This document shows positions 5,865 to 8,343 of a stretch of 8,343 nt of DNA, one piece after another; within the stretch, counting starts at the first letter, position 1, and every line of letters starts with the position of its first letter. Under the pieces are notes generated by a model. The model made no database searches. It was not told where the DNA came from and saw only the letters and a program-made list of their open reading frames with translations. Source of the stretch: Oscillospiraceae bacterium (GTDB lineage: Bacteria > Bacillota > Clostridia > Oscillospirales > Acutalibacteraceae); the NCBI GenBank assembly GCA_003486665.1, contig DNGF01000253.1, positions 1 through 8,343 on the forward strand, read 5' to 3'. A program made the translations under genes and the position numbers.

Positions 5865-7523
5865 CTTACAAGTCTGAAAATTGAAAATGTTGCGATAATT
5901 GAGAGCGCCGCCATTGAGCTCGGCTGCGGACTCAATGTTCTTACGGGTGAAACCGGTGCAGGTAAATCCATTGTTATCGATTCCATAAATGCCATTCTCG
6001 GCGAGAGAACCTCACGCGATATTATAAGAACGGGAGCGCAAAGCGCAAAGGTTTATGCCGTTTTTGAGGACGTAAACGCAAAGGTTCGCAAATTTCTCGA
6101 TGATAACGGAATTGACTGCGAGGACGGAGTGCTGATAGTCAACAGGACGCTCAGCCGCGAGGGCAAAAATGTCTGCCGTCTGAACGGCGCGCCCGTTACT
6201 GTTTCTATGCTCCGCGAGATCGGCGGTGAGCTGATCGATATTCACGGTCAGCACGATAATCAGTCGCTTCTCTCTCCCGAAAAGCATTGCGGCTTTGTTG
6301 ACAGCTTCGCCGAAAACAGCAATTTGATTTCGGATTATCAAGAGAAGTACGGCAGACTTTGCGAGATAAAAAGCAAGCTCAGAAAATTGACTACGGATGA
6401 AAGCTCAAAGTCGCAGAGAATAGATTTTTTAACCTATCAGATTGACGAACTTGAAAAGGCGGAAATAACGCCGGGCGAGCGCGATGAGCTGAAAGCGAGA
6501 AAGTCGCTGATAAACAACTCGCAGAAGGTTATCGAAAGCCTTAATGTTGCCTATGAGGCACTGAAAGCCGACGGAGCCGGCATTGATATGATTTCCGATG
6601 CCGAGTCGGAGATATCGAATGCAAGCGCGTATATGGAGAGCCTCGGCGAGGCATCGGAGAAGATAACGGATATCAGATATGAGCTGGATGACATTGCGGA
6701 AACCGTTCGTGACGCGATGTCCGAGGTTGACTTTGATCCGTCCGAGCTGGAGGATATTGACGAAAGGCTGGATCTTCTCTACCGCCTTTCGAAAAAATAC
6801 GGAGATACAGAGGAAGAAATGCTCGAATATCTTGAAAATGCAAGAGCCGAGCTTGATAATATAGCGTTTTCGGAGGAGAAGGTCAAGGAGCTTCAAAAGC
6901 AGGAAAAAGAAGCTCTTGCAGAAGCTCAGTCTGCGGCGGAAAAATTGACCGATTCGAGAAAGGCGGCGGGCGAAAAGCTCAGCGAAGCGATTTGCGCCGA
7001 GCTTGAATTTCTTGATATGCCGAATGTACGCTTTGTCGTAAAATGTGACGATGTCGGGCTGAGCGAAAACGGCAGGGATTCGATTGAATTCCTTATTTCC
7101 GCCAATGTCGGCGAAGTGCCGAAGCCGCTTGCGAAAATTGCATCGGGCGGTGAGCTTTCGAGGATTATGCTTGCGATAAAGAACGTGCTTGCCGAAACAG
7201 ACGGTGTTGACACAATGATCTTTGATGAGATTGATACGGGCGTCAGCGGCAGAGCGGCGCAGAAAATTGCCATGAAGCTCAGAAGTGCTTCAAAGGGCAG
7301 ACAGGTTATCTGCGTTACCCACCTTGCACAGATTGCGGCACAGGGCGACGTTCATCTTTATATCAGCAAATCCGTTTCTGACGGGAAGACTTATACAAAC
7401 ATCAAATCTCTCATTGAGGAGGAGCGTGTGACAGAGATTGCCAGAATTATGGGTGGCATGGAGATCACAAAGCTTCAGCTTGAAAGTGCAAGAGAGATGC
7501 TCCGCAACGCAGGAAATTTATAA
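5862..7523 (+). CDS. recN: DNA repair ATPase RecN
   Basis: RecN is an SMC-like ATPase recruited early to DNA double-strand breaks, where it holds ends and supports RecA-dependent recombination. The 553-residue protein starts with the typical MLTSLKIENVAII. It has Walker A GETGAGKS (29-36) and the RecN-specific HGQHDNQ (128-134). A long charged helical and coiled-coil region spans about 155-390. Then come the ABC signature ASGGELSR (427-434), Walker B MIFDEIDTG (452-460) and the switch His in VTHLAQ (H487). The usual N-P-G before KPLAKIASGG reads N-V-G (415-417), a mild deviation. All ATPase residues are intact. It is the last gene of the + strand run, separated from argR by a structured 99-nt spacer, so it may have its own control. 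No LexA-type GAAC-N4-GTTC box is visible in the spacer. Confidence 0.97.
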   Translation: MLTSLKIENVAIIESAAIELGCGLNVLTGETGAGKSIVIDSINAILGERTSRDIIRTGAQSAKVYAVFEDVNAKVRKFLDDNGIDCEDGVLIVNRTLSREGKNVCRLNGAPVTVSMLREIGGELIDIHGQHDNQSLLSPEKHCGFVDSFAENSNLISDYQEKYGRLCEIKSKLRKLTTDESSKSQRIDFLTYQIDELEKAEITPGERDELKARKSLINNSQKVIESLNVAYEALKADGAGIDMISDAESEISNASAYMESLGEASEKITDIRYELDDIAETVRDAMSEVDFDPSELEDIDERLDLLYRLSKKYGDTEEEMLEYLENARAELDNIAFSEEKVKELQKQEKEALAEAQSAAEKLTDSRKAAGEKLSEAICAELEFLDMPNVRFVVKCDDVGLSENGRDSIEFLISANVGEVPKPLAKIASGGELSRIMLAIKNVLAETDGVDTMIFDEIDTGVSGRAAQKIAMKLRSASKGRQVICVTHLAQIAAQGDVHLYISKSVSDGKTYTNIKSLIEEERVTEIARIMGGMEITKLQLESAREMLRNAGNL

Positions 7524-7533
7524 GACATAAATA

Positions 7534-7572
7534 AAAAACGCAAACTCGGAATTAATCTGAGTTTGCGTTTTT
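7534..7572. terminator. Bidirectional intrinsic terminator between recN and the convergent nrnA-like gene
   Basis: ACGCAAACTC (7538-7547) pairs perfectly with GAGTTTGCGT (7559-7568). Inner pairs GGA/TCT (one G-T) leave a five-base loop. The stem is flanked by AAAA on the left (7534-7537) and TTTT on the right (7569-7572), so it ends in a U-run when transcribed either way. It begins 10 nt after the recN stop and ends 12 nt from the stop codon of the minus-strand gene, serving both. Confidence 0.93.
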
Positions 7573-7584
7573 AACTTTTCTGTA

Positions 7585-8343
7585 TTAAAGCTTTTCAATA
7601 TACTTTTTTACGTTCGCGACTACCGTTTCGGTCGCTTCCTCAAGCGTTCCGCCTATCTGACAGCCTGCCGCCTGCGGATGACCTCCGCCGCCCATTGCGG
7701 CACAGATTTCCGAAACATTGATCGGACGATTGCTTCTCATGGATATTTTATAGCTGCCGTCCTTTCGCTCGCGCATTGTGACACCGACCAGGACGCCCTC
7801 AATTTGTCTGGGCAGGGAAGCGATGGCGTCAACCTCGCTTTCGTCCGAACCGCTCTGACGGTACATATCCTGAGTGACGGTTATCAATGCACATTTTCCG
7901 TCAAGATACATTTTCATACCGCCGACGGCTAACTTTTCGAGCGCGACATAGGTTCTGGTTTTTGTTTCAAACATAACGGTGTTGATTGTCACGTTGTCCG
8001 CTCCGCACTCGATCATTTCCGCAGCCATACGCATTGTGCGCGGCGTAACGTTTGAGTAGCGGAAACATCCCGTGTCAGTTGAAATACCGGTGTAAATGCA
8101 GTTGGCAATTTGCTTTGTCGGCTTAACGCCGAGCGCATGAATAATTTCAAGGATTATCTCGCAGGCAGCCGCCGCATCTGCATCCAGCAAGGTCTTTTCG
8201 GCAAACATACGGTTTGATCCGTGATGATCGATGCAAAGCTCAATCTTATCGGCAAATTTTTCTTCAAAGTCCTTGCCGAGCAGCTTTGTATCAGCCACAT
8301 CGACTGCAACAAGCGTGTCAAAGCGGCATTCCTCCTCGCAGAC
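7585..8343 (-). CDS. nrnA: DHH/DHHA1 phosphoesterase, NrnA-like (5' end beyond the window)
   Basis: NrnA-type enzymes degrade short oligoribonucleotides and often dephosphorylate 3'-phosphoadenosine 5'-phosphate, in the cytoplasm with Mn. On the minus strand 252 codons are visible, ending at TAA (7585-7587). The reading frame runs off the window, so the GTG at 8298 is an internal Val codon, not a start. Numbering from the first visible codon, D15 (TLVAVDVAD) fits metal motif II. IDHHGSN (38-44) is the DHH motif and TGISTDTGCFRYSN (85-98) supplies the next metal Asp (D90). The C-terminal DHHA1 substrate-binding motif GGGGHPQAAG is at 218-227. The missing part, perhaps 65-75 residues, should carry the first D-x-D motif. 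Small DHH proteins are hard to separate by activity, so the specific NrnA role is less certain than the family. The gene converges on recN and shares its terminator. Confidence 0.9.
   Translation of the reverse strand, partial: VCEEECRFDTLVAVDVADTKLLGKDFEEKFADKIELCIDHHGSNRMFAEKTLLDADAAAACEIILEIIHALGVKPTKQIANCIYTGISTDTGCFRYSNVTPRTMRMAAEMIECGADNVTINTVMFETKTRTYVALEKLAVGGMKMYLDGKCALITVTQDMYRQSGSDESEVDAIASLPRQIEGVLVGVTMRERKDGSYKISMRSNRPINVSEICAAMGGGGHPQAAGCQIGGTLEEATETVVANVKKYIEKL

Noticed and set aside
5368..5877. 169-codon + strand open frame overlapping argR and the start of recN
   Set aside because: It is an offset frame of argR running through the spacer. It has Ser/Arg/Thr-rich low-quality protein sequence, and both real genes carry complete family motifs.
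7585..8298. Complete 237-codon gene starting at GTG 8298
   Set aside because: The frame stays open to the window edge, and the upstream codons encode the conserved metal-motif strand (TLVAVD). The GTG is internal and the gene is truncated by the window.

Overview
The window reads as chromosomal DNA of a low-to-mid G+C Gram-positive anaerobe. It is most likely a gut Clostridia lineage of the Ruminococcaceae/Oscillospiraceae type. This rests on the gene order ispA-dxs-tlyA-nadK-argR-recN, two TTG starts, Shine-Dalgarno (SD)-dependent tight gene packing, and a palindromic repeat that I remember as common in gut Firmicutes. The lineage is an inference; no rRNA or other marker gene is present.

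Layout. Positions 1-133 are a leader containing a C-rich palindromic repeat and a second hairpin. Positions 140-856 encode an A+T-rich, unrecognised, signal-peptide-bearing, single-pass membrane protein. Positions 861-7523 hold six recognisable housekeeping genes on the + strand: ispA (farnesyl diphosphate synthase), dxs (DXP synthase), tlyA (S4-domain rRNA methyltransferase), nadK (NAD kinase), argR (arginine repressor) and recN (DNA repair ATPase). Gaps between the first five are 4 to 28 nt, and a structured 99-nt spacer precedes recN. A strong bidirectional terminator (7534-7572) separates recN from a convergent minus-strand DHH/DHHA1 phosphoesterase of the NrnA type. Its N-terminus lies beyond the window end.

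How the genes work together. Dxs makes the first intermediate of the MEP isoprenoid pathway and IspA elongates the C5 products to a prenyl diphosphate. NadK makes NADP, which later MEP steps need in reduced form. TlyA, ArgR and RecN are unrelated in function but travel with ispA-dxs in many Firmicutes. The genes look co-transcribed, with translational coupling at several junctions.

I see no undescribed multi-gene system here. The least ordinary part is the first 860 bases. There an A+T-rich membrane-protein gene with a repeat-derived, foldable leader sits where xseB would normally precede ispA. Two smaller points are a possible two-codon ORF overlapping the argR start and competing dyads in the argR-recN spacer.
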